From assembly GCA_030374805.1 (NCBI GenBank), contig JARGSG010000004.1, forward strand, positions 1 to 64,000: a stretch of 64,000 nucleotides of DNA, in the 5' to 3' direction. This document shows, piece by piece, positions 29,182 to 40,182 of the stretch. Origin of the DNA: Gracilaria gracilis (taxonomy: Eukaryota > Rhodophyta > Florideophyceae > Gracilariales > Gracilariaceae). The notes beneath the pieces were generated by a model that was not told the DNA's origin, ran no database searches, and saw only the letters and a program-made list of their open reading frames with translations. The position numbers were made by a program, and so were the translations under genes. Position 1 is the first letter of the stretch. Each line of letters opens with the position of its first letter.

Positions 29182-32100
29182 GATGTAGAATCTTGTCTTT
29201 GGTTTGAGTCAAGGCTGCTCTGTTGCTCTTCGGTTCCTCAGCGCGCACCAGTGTTTGTTGTATGTGAGGGACTTCCAACTGTCTAGTTTATCATTTCTTT
29301 ATTCACTGAGCGAACGGCTTCGGTAGCCAGAGAGTCTTTTGCATTTGAACATGCATACATGAAAAGAAATTATTTCGATTCTTGCTAAAAGTACGAGAGG
29401 AACCACACGAAACGAAAGAACTGGGTGCAAATGTAGCACAAGCTTCGGTTTTGAAATCGGTCCCAAGGGAAATGCAAGTTGTGATAATCAAACATTGGGA
29501 GAGGCAGCTGCAAATCTCTTGGATTCATTTCAATGTTTTGCAAGGCTGACGTTCTCTTGCTCGTATACAAACTGGCACTGTTTTGTTACATGTAATTTAC
29601 TTCGCATCTAAAGAAATGCTCAAGTACCTCCAACTCTTGCAAGTAGTAAATGGAACAAGTGTTCCCAAGAGACTCATCTTAGCCTTCTTATAAAGAATAT
29701 ATTCCACTAAGGCCGTCGTGGCTTCGGAAGTGGAAGGTAGCATTTCACATTTAACTCTTGCTTCCTAGATTAATAGCTTAGCACATGATTTGGCTCGATC
29801 TCTACGAGCATGTGCTCCGCAAACCATGAGTGGGAAGAGCTCTTGCAATTTCCAGATTTACAAGACCGCTCATGGAATGCAAGGTGCACCCCACAGGACA
29901 ACCTTGGAGGACGGTGTGTCCGGACGAGACGAAGTGCTCCTGGTTTTTCTAGGTGATTGGCGGTATCAGTCACATGCCGCCAACAATCGACAATGACGAT
30001 TAACACAAGAGATCCGTTACGATGGGAGGCACTCCCAAGTAGACACCCGTTTTGGACAAATAGATGAATACTCCATGCAACAGAAACAAGTATCTACTGC
30101 GTACCTGAATGGACTCACTTTGACCTCTTATGACTTTCTGTATGACGTTGCATGGCTTCTCCATTTCCGCCCTCGTGCCATTCGCCAGCGCGGGAGCTGT
30201 ACGCAACCCATGGCAGTTGATATGTAAAGTTACAACAAGAAGTGCTTCTGACCACCCAAACCCTGAATATCTGCCTCACGAGAAGCGTAAACGAGTGTGA
30301 CGTGTCCCAACGGGGAACAGACTTGAACTTGTAGCGTTACCTCCCAACTACTGGCACAGAAATTCGACCCATGCTACTAAGTGGCACTTAGTAAGTGCGT
30401 TGCCTGTCACCTGTTTCATCAACATTCAGGTGAGAAAAGATGAAGAACGGCGATTGCTTGACGTGAAAGAGAAGACTGAGATACATCGCTGATCTGAGTT
30501 GGATTAGAATTGTGTCCTGAGGACCAATCTGCGATAGAATATTTGATGCCACATGAAAGCAACAAGGATATCATAATGGCCCATGACGCACAAGCTTAGT
30601 TGTCTCGGACATTGCGGAACGATTGATACAGACAACAACGCCCACGAGATCTGAGTAAGTCTCGCAGCTTTGCATTTCTTTTTCAACGAACATGTAAAAC
30701 TATGGATGTCAGTGTTTCGACAACGTGGACCTTCCATACCCAACAATCCACACACCGTATTTCACGGGCAGAGGCATCAGTGGTTCCCTCTAGCGTCTAC
30801 TAGCCGATGCCAAGAAGACAGCTTTATCGCATATGACAAATACGAGGAGAGTCTCCGGGCCTATCATTGATGAAAGTAATGGTCAAGAAGATTCTAGTCC
30901 TTCGCAGTACGCTTTCTCCAAATCACAGTTCTTATCTCAATAGAACGGCCGTTCACCATCGTTCCTCTGAGATCTTGTAGAATAATGGACGTATTATTCA
31001 AAATCGCTGTCTTCATCGCTTCTCCGTCACATTTTTCAAGCCAGCGGAGAAGTTCGTGAAATCGTGCAAGGTACCGTTCGTACCGTACAATGTCGAAGTA
31101 TAAAATGAATCGTTTTGCTTCACAATGGTGACAACAATGGTGACAAGGCGCATTTTGCTAAAGATCTTTTTAGGTGCTGGGTGGCTGCGGATAGCCAGTG
31201 AATCTCTTTTTGTTCGATGACCGTATCTTCGTCCCTCGTTGGCAGGCGTAATTCTTGGACGGCTGAGAACCCTTTCTGGGCCATACGATCACCTTAATAT
31301 GGCTGAACGAAGCAATACTTCTTCGGGTGCAATTCTACGAAAGCAACTCTGCGAGATGTTTTAGAGAGGGGCTGAGAGATAAGCCCACTACAAGAATTCG
31401 AGATTCATGGTTCGGATGCCAGGTTTAACCCCGAAACAATTTGGTATGGGTTCCTGTTGGAAAATATATATTAGTACAGATATAGCAGCGGAACTCAAAG
31501 AAAGATGATCATTAACCGAGTTGGGACCGATTTAATCCTAGAACCTGACCTTGAACATATTATGCGACTGTACAAAACAAGATGTTTTCTCTTCACAAAT
31601 CGAATTTCGGCCTTACAACATTCTCATCTGTCGACAGACAGTACGCAACTGAAGTTTGCCGAAATGGCGAGGATGTAGTAATGAGTCTTAGAAAGCCGAG
31701 TGCGTGTACCATTCGCGATGTTCAAACAGTCCTATCTTCTTCTGATGTATGAGAGAATTCACCATTGAATTAGTGAGAAGCAAGAACTCTGAGTGAGATG
31801 TTCTACCGACCTCTTGTTGCTGTGGTTTCCTTCCGTGTTTTAAACGCAGCAGATTCTGACGGACGATGTGTCGCTCCCCGCAATTGGTGCTGAACGATCT
31901 TCTGCTCATATTCGTTGGATTTGAGAGACAAAGAAGAACAATAACCTGTTATGTGTTGCCTATCCGTCTAGTTGCTTGCGGAGGGCAGATAATCAAGAGT
32001 CGAACACCCTTTGGCACAGAGCTCCCGATATCTTGTCTCGCCGTCCGGTGAAGTACTTTTTGTTCGAGGTCCAAGCAAGATGGACTGAGGTTGATGCTTT

Positions 32101-33137
32101 ACAGCTCGAGAACAGATACGAGCTCACACGATTATTCGAAGAGCTCTTTGGACGCCTCTCGAGCTTTTATGAGTAATGAGGCTTTTCGCGAAGAAAATCC
32201 AGGTTGGGAAGCCTTAAACAATCTGCATACTCTTGCCCGGCAAGTATTACAACAAGTCTATCAAGCATCATCTTGAAGAAACCCATCTACTTCCTGAGGT
32301 AATACAATGCAATAGATATTTTTGGAAACTTCAAACGAAATGCTGGCAAACACTTCTACTTGAAATGAGGTTTTTTGAAACGCAATTACCTCTTTAAGGA
32401 TTCAGTGCTGCAATAGTCTTCTCTGAGAAACGTTCGTAGATAGACTAGGAGCGATTTCCGTGTGCCGGCTTGATGCGAATGGGCTGATAAATAATGGCCC
32501 CTTCAGCTATGAACAGATTTCGGGGCAGAATTCCAGTCTGACTCCCTGATAATGTCAATGTCTGCCAATCGGTGTATTCCAAGTTGAAGTGTATCTATGC
32601 ATCTGATCCTGATCCTGAGTCAGAGATGAATTCGGACGAATCATATCCAAAATGATGACTCTTGAAGAAACTGATTTGTTCTCTGCTGGGCCTAACTATT
32701 CTGCTTGACAATCCTTTCCATTGTACTGGCTAGGACTTAAGAAATCAAGAAAATAAATCATCATGGTAGAACTCCTTTCCACAACTACAACAAAACCTTT
32801 CTTTGCGTCTCAAATTGCAAGTACCAAGACTCACCTTTTCCATGATGGATATCCGTCAATCGAATTGCATGAGCACCATTGGCCACTGCAGAATACGATT
32901 CGGGTGCATCGAAGACTATTGAGACCTGGAGGGATATGGTAGCACGCAAAAAGTAATAACATCACCATACGATTGACACACTCATGTCGGGCACGAACGG
33001 TCTATATGTTCCCAATAAACGCCATAAACAATGGTGCAGAAGATGGAACTTGAATCTTCTGTCAACCTTGCTGTCTGCTAAGGCTGGAAGCTAAGTTTTT
33101 CATTCTCACTCTAAATCAGATTCCAGAAGCTTCTTTG
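29182..33137. other. gene-poor region
   Basis: About 4 kb of AT-richer DNA with no supported gene. A 66-residue plus-strand frame at 31976-32176 (VDALQLENRYELTRLFEELF) has some protein character but no partner exons that I can place. No tRNA or copy of the dispersed element was found here. Confidence 0.45.
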
Positions 33138-33494
33138 TTATCGAGACTGCTGGAAGGCAGCTTTTTGTGGATTCGGCACGGCTCTCCCATATTTCGGCTG
33201 TGCGGTATTATAAGGAGGCGAGTGCTGCATAAAAGGTGGAAGAGGAAAGGTCCTTTGGCCCTCAGGGCTGACTAGCGAATGTGAACTACTACATAGTGTA
33301 TGTGCAGAGGTGTGAGCCACTTTCCTGTCTCGATGTGCAGACTTTGGAGATAGACACTTGGTAGTTACATTAGTCTCCAAGGGAGATAATGCATCCTGAA
33401 AGGACGCATTTGTCGCTGTAATGATGTCACAGCGTTGTTTTCGACCATGTCCATCGCAATATCTGCATCCTGCGCATGACGCGTGGAGGTCCAT
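33138..33494 (-). CDS. hypothetical protein with a short Cys/His-rich N-terminus
   Basis: This 118-residue open frame is not recognised. The N-terminus has CAGCRYCDGHGRKQRC, which could bind a metal ion. The rest is Ser/Thr/Pro-rich with basic patches, as in disordered regulatory proteins. The ATG at 33492-33494 was chosen as the Met just before the Cys cluster; the frame is open further upstream. No neighbour supports a role, and it may be an exon of a larger gene or a chance frame. Confidence 0.3.
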   Translation of the reverse strand: MDLHASCAGCRYCDGHGRKQRCDIITATNASFQDALSPLETNVTTKCLSPKSAHRDRKVAHTSAHTLCSSSHSLVSPEGQRTFPLPPFMQHSPPYNTAQPKYGRAVPNPQKAAFQQSR

Positions 33495-34989
33495 ATGAGT
33501 TAATAACTTTGCAGTGCAAACTTTTGCACGTGTATATTTGGTATCATACCTTTGTACACGAAAAAAAGAAAATCTTGAGTTTAACACCAATGTCGTAGTA
33601 TTCTTGATGATCCCCAATCATTGTTGGAAGTGGCGTGTCCAAACGAATGGATCCGGGGCAGCTGGAACTTCATTGTTGGATAGCAAGGGCAGGCGCCAGC
33701 AAAGCTGCTTGTGACAAGTTTTTAGTGCAGTACGTACCGTACAAGCCGAACCACACTTGTCTCATCGTGGAGTAATTCTCTCAAGAGTCCATCATGAAGC
33801 CTGGCCGGACAACCTCCCCATATGCCGAAGACTTGGACACGAACATTTCGAATGGGGGACTTTACCTTCGTGCATCATTTGGATGATTCCAATGGGTGCG
33901 TCCAAGAACTCCTAAAGTGCTACCCTTGTAAACTCATAAATCTTGGCCAATACACTTGAAGAACAAGCCCTCATGTTAGTCTACGGGCGCGCCGTACGCG
34001 GCAAGTGACAGGGTGTTTTGAAGAAACTACGTGTACCAAGGGTAGAGCAACACTGTTGCAAAACGATGATTGCTTGGTCATCGTGTACAACAGTTGTCTT
34101 GTGTTGAGCCAACAGTTAGATCGTTGACGTTTGATCAGCACACGAGAACATGGGTACGAAGGTATGGGGTCTGGCTCCTTGAAACGGACAACAAGAGGGC
34201 ACCGAACAAATCGCCCAGCTGGAAAACGCTAACGACCCAAGAGGGTAACTTTGGAGGCGCTTCCTCTCCATGTTCGGAGAAAGAGGAATACGGTTCGAAT
34301 AACTCTTGTGATATAGCTGTAACTGATTCCTAGTCATTGCGCAGAGCTTGGGGAACTTTTTGTGAAGACACACGCCCATCACGAGTGGACGTGGTGCAAC
34401 AAAGCTGTCTGTTTGCTAATCTCGATAGCAAGTAGGTTAGTAGCGTTCGCAGATTACAATTGTAGTGTTGGGGCAAGACACGGGCGGCTTCATACGAGGA
34501 TAAGTACATACATGTGTATTGGTTCTGATAGGCTACTGGTGATGAAGAGGGGGGCGTTTGTCACTGATTGCGAAAGCGCTCAACTTGTCTACACGAGCAA
34601 GGTGTGCAGCGCAGGCATTGGAGGTTAGCGTCCCTAACCTTACGCTTGGCAGTTTAGCATTTTATGATAGTGTGTAATAGCGCGGTTTGGGGTGAGTCAA
34701 GGTTTGTGATTGGTGGAGTCACTTGCACAATGACTGATGAAGCTGAGCTTGGTGCAGCTGACAGTTGTGACGGTGGGAAGTTGTACAGTATACGAGGTGA
34801 CGCACAAGTGCAGCAATTTATTGAGAAGAGTAAGGGCAGTTGTCCCAAGCTGTTGACGTGACACATACTTGATGCTCCGCAACACAATGTGAAAGCCGTT
34901 ACAGTCAACACGGACTAACGGCTTGCGAGTGGCATGACACAGGCACGGAGGCGTACGGTTTCCGCCGATTGGGAGCAGAGGCGGCAGCT
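33495..34989. other. gene-poor region
   Basis: No supported coding frame, tRNA or repeat was seen. Confidence 0.4.
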
Positions 34990-35361
34990 CTAGTTGGTGA
35001 CGATAGGCGTGACGTGGTGTACAACTCGGTCCACCAGATGCTCACACTTGCACCTGGTATCCTCGTGCGGGCGCGGCTTCACGACCATGCCGGTATCGGA
35101 TAGAATACATTGATAGGTGCCGATGGTGGTGGATCGGACGCAGGTGTGGGTTGCCCACGCCGGATCGATACACTCAAAGGACGGGGCGCAGATATGAAAG
35201 GCGCACCAGGCGGGGTCGCCCAGCGGACGCGCGCATACGGATACCTTTTGCGTCTGCTGCTCGCGACACGGGCAGGTGCGAAGCGGGGTGGCGGACGTGA
35301 GGGTGAGCGACAGCGTGGCGAACAGGGTGAGCAGCAGCAACGTTTGGCACGCGTGAGACAT
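34990..35361 (-). CDS. small secreted cysteine-rich protein
   Basis: A 123-residue protein with a clear signal peptide (MSHACQTLLLLTLFATLSLT, cleavage probably after the LTSATP region). A mature domain of about 95 residues follows, with about ten cysteines including TCPCRE, WCAFHICAPSFEC and CKCEH. The even spacing suggests a disulfide-bonded extracellular fold. I do not recognise the family. The ATG at 35359-35361 begins the signal peptide exactly. It is divergent from the copper transporter gene 1.2 kb away. Confidence 0.65.
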   Translation of the reverse strand: MSHACQTLLLLTLFATLSLTLTSATPLRTCPCREQQTQKVSVCARPLGDPAWCAFHICAPSFECIDPAWATHTCVRSTTIGTYQCILSDTGMVVKPRPHEDTRCKCEHLVDRVVHHVTPIVTN

Positions 35362-36464
35362 GATGATGACGGAGGGCTGTTATGGCAGAGTGCGGCGTGG
35401 AAGGCGCTGAGGTGTGCTGGTGGTTGTGCTGGTGCGGCTGCTCCATGGGCGCAAGCTGTGCGGGACACATGGCCTTAAATGGGGGCCTGACGCGACTGTT
35501 GGCGGTGGTAGCGCGCAGCATGGGCAGCAGTTGGGCGCCATTTAGTGCTGGGGAAGAATGCAGCCTGCGGCTGCACGCGGCGCTCTTAACACGCAGTGAA
35601 ACGCGCGCGCGTGCTGCCACTTGAGTGAAATGCAGCGCGAGCAGTGCGCGCCATGTGGCGGCGAGCGCGCTGTCATCATCATTGCTCACGACGCGCGTCA
35701 GCCGTGTTCAAGCAGCGCGCGCGGCCGGCAGCCAGCAGCCGGCGGTAGCCGGCGGCATCCGCGCCGCTTGCAGCTGTATTATGTCTGCGACGCCACGCCG
35801 CCGCGCGCGCCACCAAAAAGCGCGCCATGATCGCTTGGCGCGCTGTGAGCGGACAAGCGCGTTTCTGCGCTGCGCAGCGCGCCGCTTTTTTTTGCTGATA
35901 CGCGGCCGCTGCTCTGTGTGCTGGCCAATTTAAAAGTGCACACCGCTTCCAGCAATGCGTTCCGTCACGCCGCGTGACAGGCCGTACACCGCCCAGCAAT
36001 GACGGTTGACGCGCTCTGTACACATGCATTTCGGCGCTGCCGACGGTTGACACGATGCCACCGCGCCTGCGGACTGCGTTGCAACCTGTGGACGTGCGCG
36101 CAGCACACGTGCACACCGCGTCCGCGTTGAACAGCGCGTCCGCGTGGCCGCCGTGTGCGGGGGAGCACTCTTGCTGTTGTGTGTGTGTGTGCTCTCTCGG
36201 CTGCAGGCTGCTGCACACACCTTCCCGATGCATCGCGAGAGCGGCGCGCCGCCGCGGCGGCGCGCAGTGGCGGCGCCGAGGCGGGCACGCTCTGCTTGGC
36301 GATGCGACGTTTTGCGGGTGGCGCGCCGTGTGCGCCTGCGTTTGGGTTCGTGCACTTTGACGGCTGTGCGTGCACGGCTCTCACCGCCGCCGCTGCACCC
36401 GCTCTCTGCTCGCGTGCGTTCATAACTGCCACTGCGCTGCGCCACTGCCGTCTTTCTCTCCCAA

Positions 36465-36502
<38 letters not shown>

Positions 36503-36534
36503 GTACCAGCTGACACAGCACCGCATCCACTCCA
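35362..36534. other. GC-rich intergenic region ending in a (TC)n tract
   Basis: Shared upstream region of the secreted protein and copper transporter genes. It is CpG-rich, with many overlapping open frames in all registers that show no protein signal. A (TC)16-17 tract at 36467-36500 lies 35-70 bases before the CTR start and may be a promoter element of that gene. Confidence 0.5.
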
Positions 36535-37116
36535 ATGGACATGGACAACGACATGAACGCTGGCTCCGACATGGACGATATGGGCGGCGGTGGCGCTGCA
36601 GCCGACATGAACATGACCGCCAACGCCGACGCCAGCACGCCCGACATGGGCGACATGGGCGATATGGGCGACATGGGCAGCACAAACGCCACCGCCGGCG
36701 CCAACGCCCACAACATGGCCGCCATGGGCCATCAGATGAGCCCGTTTCTGTTCATTCGCTCCACCGGCTTTTTCGTGCTGTTCAAGGAAGCCAACATCCA
36801 GTCTACGGGCGCCTTTGTGGCCGCCTTGATCCTGTCCTTTGTGTTTGCGCTTCTTTCCACCATGATCTCGCAGGTCATTCGCAGCATGGAGGAGCGCGCC
36901 CTGTCCGGCGGAAAGTCCGCCCTCAAGATCATCACCGCCTTTCAGCACGGCTTGCGAGTCTTCTTGCACTATGTCGCCATGCTCATCGTCATGACCATGA
37001 ACGTCTGGCTCATCATTGCCGTCGTCGCCGGTCATGCTTTGGGCTGGATGGTCTATGCGCTTGCTGTGCATAGGACTTTGAGGGGTGCCGCTAACAAACC
37101 GGCCTGTGATTGCTAA
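36535..37116 (+). CDS. CTR-family high-affinity copper transporter
   Basis: A trimeric plasma- or endo-membrane Cu(I) channel. The 193-residue protein has a long Met/Asp/Gly-rich N-terminus (MDMDNDMNAGSDMDDM, repeated GDMGDMGDM, then HNMAAMGHQM) for copper capture and three membrane spans. Span 1 is AFVAALILSFVFALLSTMI. Span 2 holds the selectivity motif MxxxM (MLIVM). Span 3 has the packing motif GxxxG (GHALG). It ends in Cys-Asp-Cys, a known copper-release type of tail. All diagnostic features of the family are present. It is preceded by a (TC)n tract. Confidence 0.95.
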   Translation: MDMDNDMNAGSDMDDMGGGGAAADMNMTANADASTPDMGDMGDMGDMGSTNATAGANAHNMAAMGHQMSPFLFIRSTGFFVLFKEANIQSTGAFVAALILSFVFALLSTMISQVIRSMEERALSGGKSALKIITAFQHGLRVFLHYVAMLIVMTMNVWLIIAVVAGHALGWMVYALAVHRTLRGAANKPACDC

Positions 37117-37707
37117 CTACTACTGCTTGCTGTAGACTCAACTTTTGGTGCCAGTAAACGCACAAGACACTGTTTCGATGTTTTATTACCAGTGTGTACA
37201 TCCACCACACGCCCTCAGCGCTGTCCCGAGCGCCTGTTTCCGTTGCTTCTGTTTGCATTTTGCCTACGTCACCGCGCTGCGCTCATGGCCAGACCCACAC
37301 CTCGAGTAGTCCCAACGTTTTGACGCGCGTCGACGCTTGTATGTAGATACCACGCTGTTCCCAACAAAATCTACCGTTGGTACCTTCAGGGCGATAACTC
37401 ACGTCATCGCCCTGTCTCACCGGATACGCCCCATTGCAACTCGTTGGCCGCGCCTGCCGTGTTCGCCGCTGATTCGTCTGCTGCAAACATTATATAACTA
37501 CACAAAAGGGAAACCACACTTTCTGTCATGAATTCACGCCACGAATACCGCTGCAACATACTGTAGATAGCTGTAATGTAAATGCACTCTTTTTGCTCTG
37601 CTTCTCCTCCGTCGCCGCAACTTTTCTACCTTCCCCAGCCTGGGGACCCCAGGTAGTAAGGTTACGTCGCGTCCAGAACGCATCGTCGCCAGCCTCAATT
37701 CAGCACC
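37117..37707. promoter_or_regulatory. upstream region of U1-C with TACCGTTGGTA and GTAGATA boxes
   Basis: GTAGATA at 37343-37349, TACCGTTGGTA at 37372-37382 and GTAGATA at 37563-37569 lie between the CTR stop and the U1-C start. The same combination occurs before the MSP gene (GTAGATACCGTTGGTA around 10996-11010). Confidence 0.4.
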
Positions 37708-38118
37708 ATGGGCAAATGCTACTGCGACTACTGCGACGTCTTCCTCACCAACGACTCGGTCGCCGTCCGCAAGCAGCACAACGAAGGAAACCGCCACAAG
37801 TACAACGTGTGCGAGTATTATCGCCAGTACATTGGCGAGCAGCTGCAGAAGCAGATTGATCAAATCGTACAACAGTTTGAAATCAACGTCGCTGCCGGGT
37901 TGATCCGACCCACTTATGGACTGCCGCCTGCCGTCAAGGCTCACATGGTGCTTCAAAACGCACCCAACACTAACGGCAACCCGGACGCCACTGACGCGCC
38001 GCAAGACACCCACGCCGTTGACCAGCAGCGAAATGCTACACACCATCCGCCGCCTCAGCCACCGCAACCGCCTGTAGCGCATCCCAATACCGCGCAAAAC
38101 GCCACTCCCGCCGAGTGA
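37708..38118 (+). CDS. U1 small nuclear ribonucleoprotein C
   Basis: A component of the U1 snRNP that helps pair U1 with 5' splice sites. The 136-residue protein opens with the diagnostic matrin-type zinc finger: YCDYCDVFLTNDS, VRKQHNEGNRHKYNV and EYYRQYI. Cys6, Cys9 and two His (in KQH and NRH) serve as ligands. The C-terminal half is Pro/Asn/Gln-rich, as in other U1-C proteins. Size fits the family (about 130-200 residues). Its presence agrees with the spliceosomal introns found in this window. Convergent with SerRS, 56 bases between stop codons. Confidence 0.95.
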   Translation: MGKCYCDYCDVFLTNDSVAVRKQHNEGNRHKYNVCEYYRQYIGEQLQKQIDQIVQQFEINVAAGLIRPTYGLPPAVKAHMVLQNAPNTNGNPDATDAPQDTHAVDQQRNATHHPPPQPPQPPVAHPNTAQNATPAE

Positions 38119-38174
38119 ACGCTTTCTAATCGAACACGTTCGTTGATTTATTTCATGTTTAACAAACGTCTCCC

Positions 38175-39569
38175 TCACTTCTTCTTGGCGCCCTTCACCT
38201 TGATCTTTGGCGCATCTCGTACAAACGGAATCTCATCCATTCCCATCAAAGGGCGCAACACTTCCGGTACTGTGATTCCGCTCTCTGTTTGATAACTTTC
38301 CAAAATACAACAGATCGTTCTCGTCGTCGCGCAAAGAGTCGAGTTCAACATGTGCACGTATCGTTTGTTCGTATCTCCCATCTTCTTGATTCCGCACCTG
38401 GTCTCCAGCTTCCGCGACTGATAATCAGTGCAGTTTGAAGCTGAAACCAGTTCACGATATTCGCCTTTTCCGCCGCTAGCGCCGGGGAACCAAGCCTCCA
38501 AGTCATATTTCTTCGACGCCGCATCGTTCATGGCGCCCGAAACAATGCTGATGACCTGGTATGTCAGTCCAAGCGTTTGATAAAACTCCTCTGCGTTGTG
38601 AATCATAGTCTCTAGCATTTCGTACGAAGCGTTATCATCTGGAGACGTGACGCAAAACTGCTCAATCTTATCGAATTGATGCACGCGGAAAATGCCCAGT
38701 TGATCACGTCCGTGAGAGCCAGCTTCCTTCCTAAAGTTCGTGGAGAAGCCTGCGAATTTGCGTGGTAAATTTCGTTCTTCAACCCATTCATCTGCGTGGT
38801 ACACGCAGATCGGTTGTTCACTTGTTGCGATGAGATATTTGTCACCGTCTCCGGTGACCTTGTACAACTGTTCGTCGAAATCGTCAAGCTGTGCGCACTT
38901 CGCCATTTGATCCTTTTCCATGAAATACGGTGGTTGAATCGCAGTGTAACCTCGCTCGCTCAGAAAACGTAGACTGTATTGAATGATAGCCATGTTAAGC
39001 ATCACGGCCGGTCCCATGAGATAGTAACCTCTGCTACCAGCACAGGTGACTCCCCTGGTGTACTCCACCCCACCAATCATATATAGTAGATCAACGTGCG
39101 TGAGTCCCTTGCCAGGAGCTGGCGGTTGTTCGCCTGTTTCCGGCCATACGCGCTCGACGCGATTGTGCTCTTCGTCATCGAACACGGGCACGGTGTGATG
39201 AAGCACGTTTCCGATGGATTTCAGGACAGTGTCGCGCTCTTTTTCAATAACTGTGATTCGTTCTTTGAGTTGGGCCTCGTCTTTGGCCAGAATTTCTTTT
39301 TCTTGCTTGATCTTCGCTTCTTTCGAACCGTCTGGGTCTATGTTGGTCTCTGGCTTTCTTCCTTTGATCTTAATTTCTTTCATTTGTCCGTTGAGTTCGT
39401 TTCGCTTCTTTGAGATGCAGTCTAGATCGTATCGGACGGATCGCCATTCTTTATCCCACTTGATTACGTCATCCACAAGACTTTCCTTCTTGTATCTTCT
39501 CCTCTGACTTTCCCTCACCAATTCAGGATTTCCACCGCGGTCCTCGCGAAAAAGGTTTATATCCAACAT
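38175..39569 (-). CDS. SARS1: cytosolic seryl-tRNA synthetase
   Basis: A class II synthetase that charges tRNA-Ser. The 464-residue protein has the N-terminal antiparallel coiled-coil tRNA-binding arm (about residues 30-110, with KKRNELNGQMKEIK) and the catalytic core. The core includes IATSEQPI and motif 2 FRKEAGSHGRDQLGIFRVHQF, then ESIVSGAMNDAAS-type and YRELVSASNCTDYQSR segments. Motif 3 lies near ILESYQTESGITVPEVLRP. The KxKGAKKK end is typical of eukaryotic cytosolic enzymes. Two Cys replace common residues in ICCILES. The divergent neighbour is BUB1/MAD3 (613 bases apart). Confidence 0.96.
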   Translation of the reverse strand: MLDINLFREDRGGNPELVRESQRRRYKKESLVDDVIKWDKEWRSVRYDLDCISKKRNELNGQMKEIKIKGRKPETNIDPDGSKEAKIKQEKEILAKDEAQLKERITVIEKERDTVLKSIGNVLHHTVPVFDDEEHNRVERVWPETGEQPPAPGKGLTHVDLLYMIGGVEYTRGVTCAGSRGYYLMGPAVMLNMAIIQYSLRFLSERGYTAIQPPYFMEKDQMAKCAQLDDFDEQLYKVTGDGDKYLIATSEQPICVYHADEWVEERNLPRKFAGFSTNFRKEAGSHGRDQLGIFRVHQFDKIEQFCVTSPDDNASYEMLETMIHNAEEFYQTLGLTYQVISIVSGAMNDAASKKYDLEAWFPGASGGKGEYRELVSASNCTDYQSRKLETRCGIKKMGDTNKRYVHMLNSTLCATTRTICCILESYQTESGITVPEVLRPLMGMDEIPFVRDAPKIKVKGAKKK

Positions 39570-40182
39570 GCTGGAATAGAAGTGTCGGTGAACAGGAAGA
39601 ATTCGAATTCGGGCTAGTTAAGTAATGACCAGGGCGCTCGTTCCAAACGCGGACGCTGACGTGGTATTTGTAAGAAAAAGCTGTGCGGGACCAAGGCAAA
39701 GAAGGGGGTTCGGTGGTTCGCACTCGGCGGGGGAACGACCGAGATCTTCGGCAGAAAAGTTACACAGGCGCGGTCTGCAACACGACTTTGTTGCCGTCGA
39801 TAACCATCGCCGTTGTCATGGTGCGCAAAACTCATCAAAGCAAACCTGGCGTGTGCTGTGCAACGTGTGCCACCACGACATACGCCGCTGAATTTGTATG
39901 GCAACAAACAAATTCTAATTGACGTCAGATCCGGAGGATTCACCCAAACTGCGGTTTGAAAATTCAAACCAATCGGAGCGTTTTGAACTGGGTGTACCGC
40001 GGAAATCCAGCGTCCAGACTCTGGATGACATCGCTCTCCAAGCTCCGAGCCCGCTCTATCCGTAATCCTTCCGTCGTGCGGATTGCATATACCCTTCTGG
40101 CAGAGCAAGTTCACAACTGAGCAAGTGTCTGTCCACACTGCCGTTCCTGAACGAGGGCACGAGCAGTCGAATATCCAGAAAC
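39570..40182. promoter_or_regulatory. divergent promoter region SerRS / BUB1-MAD3
   Basis: 613 bases between two divergent start codons; it presumably holds both promoters. I see no GTAGATA or CACGTG boxes. Short frames inside it are not protein-like. Confidence 0.4.

Noticed and set aside
35600-37071. Long minus-strand frames opposite the CTR gene and its upstream region
   Set aside because: They are antisense shadows of the copper transporter or GC-rich non-stop sequence, with no domains.
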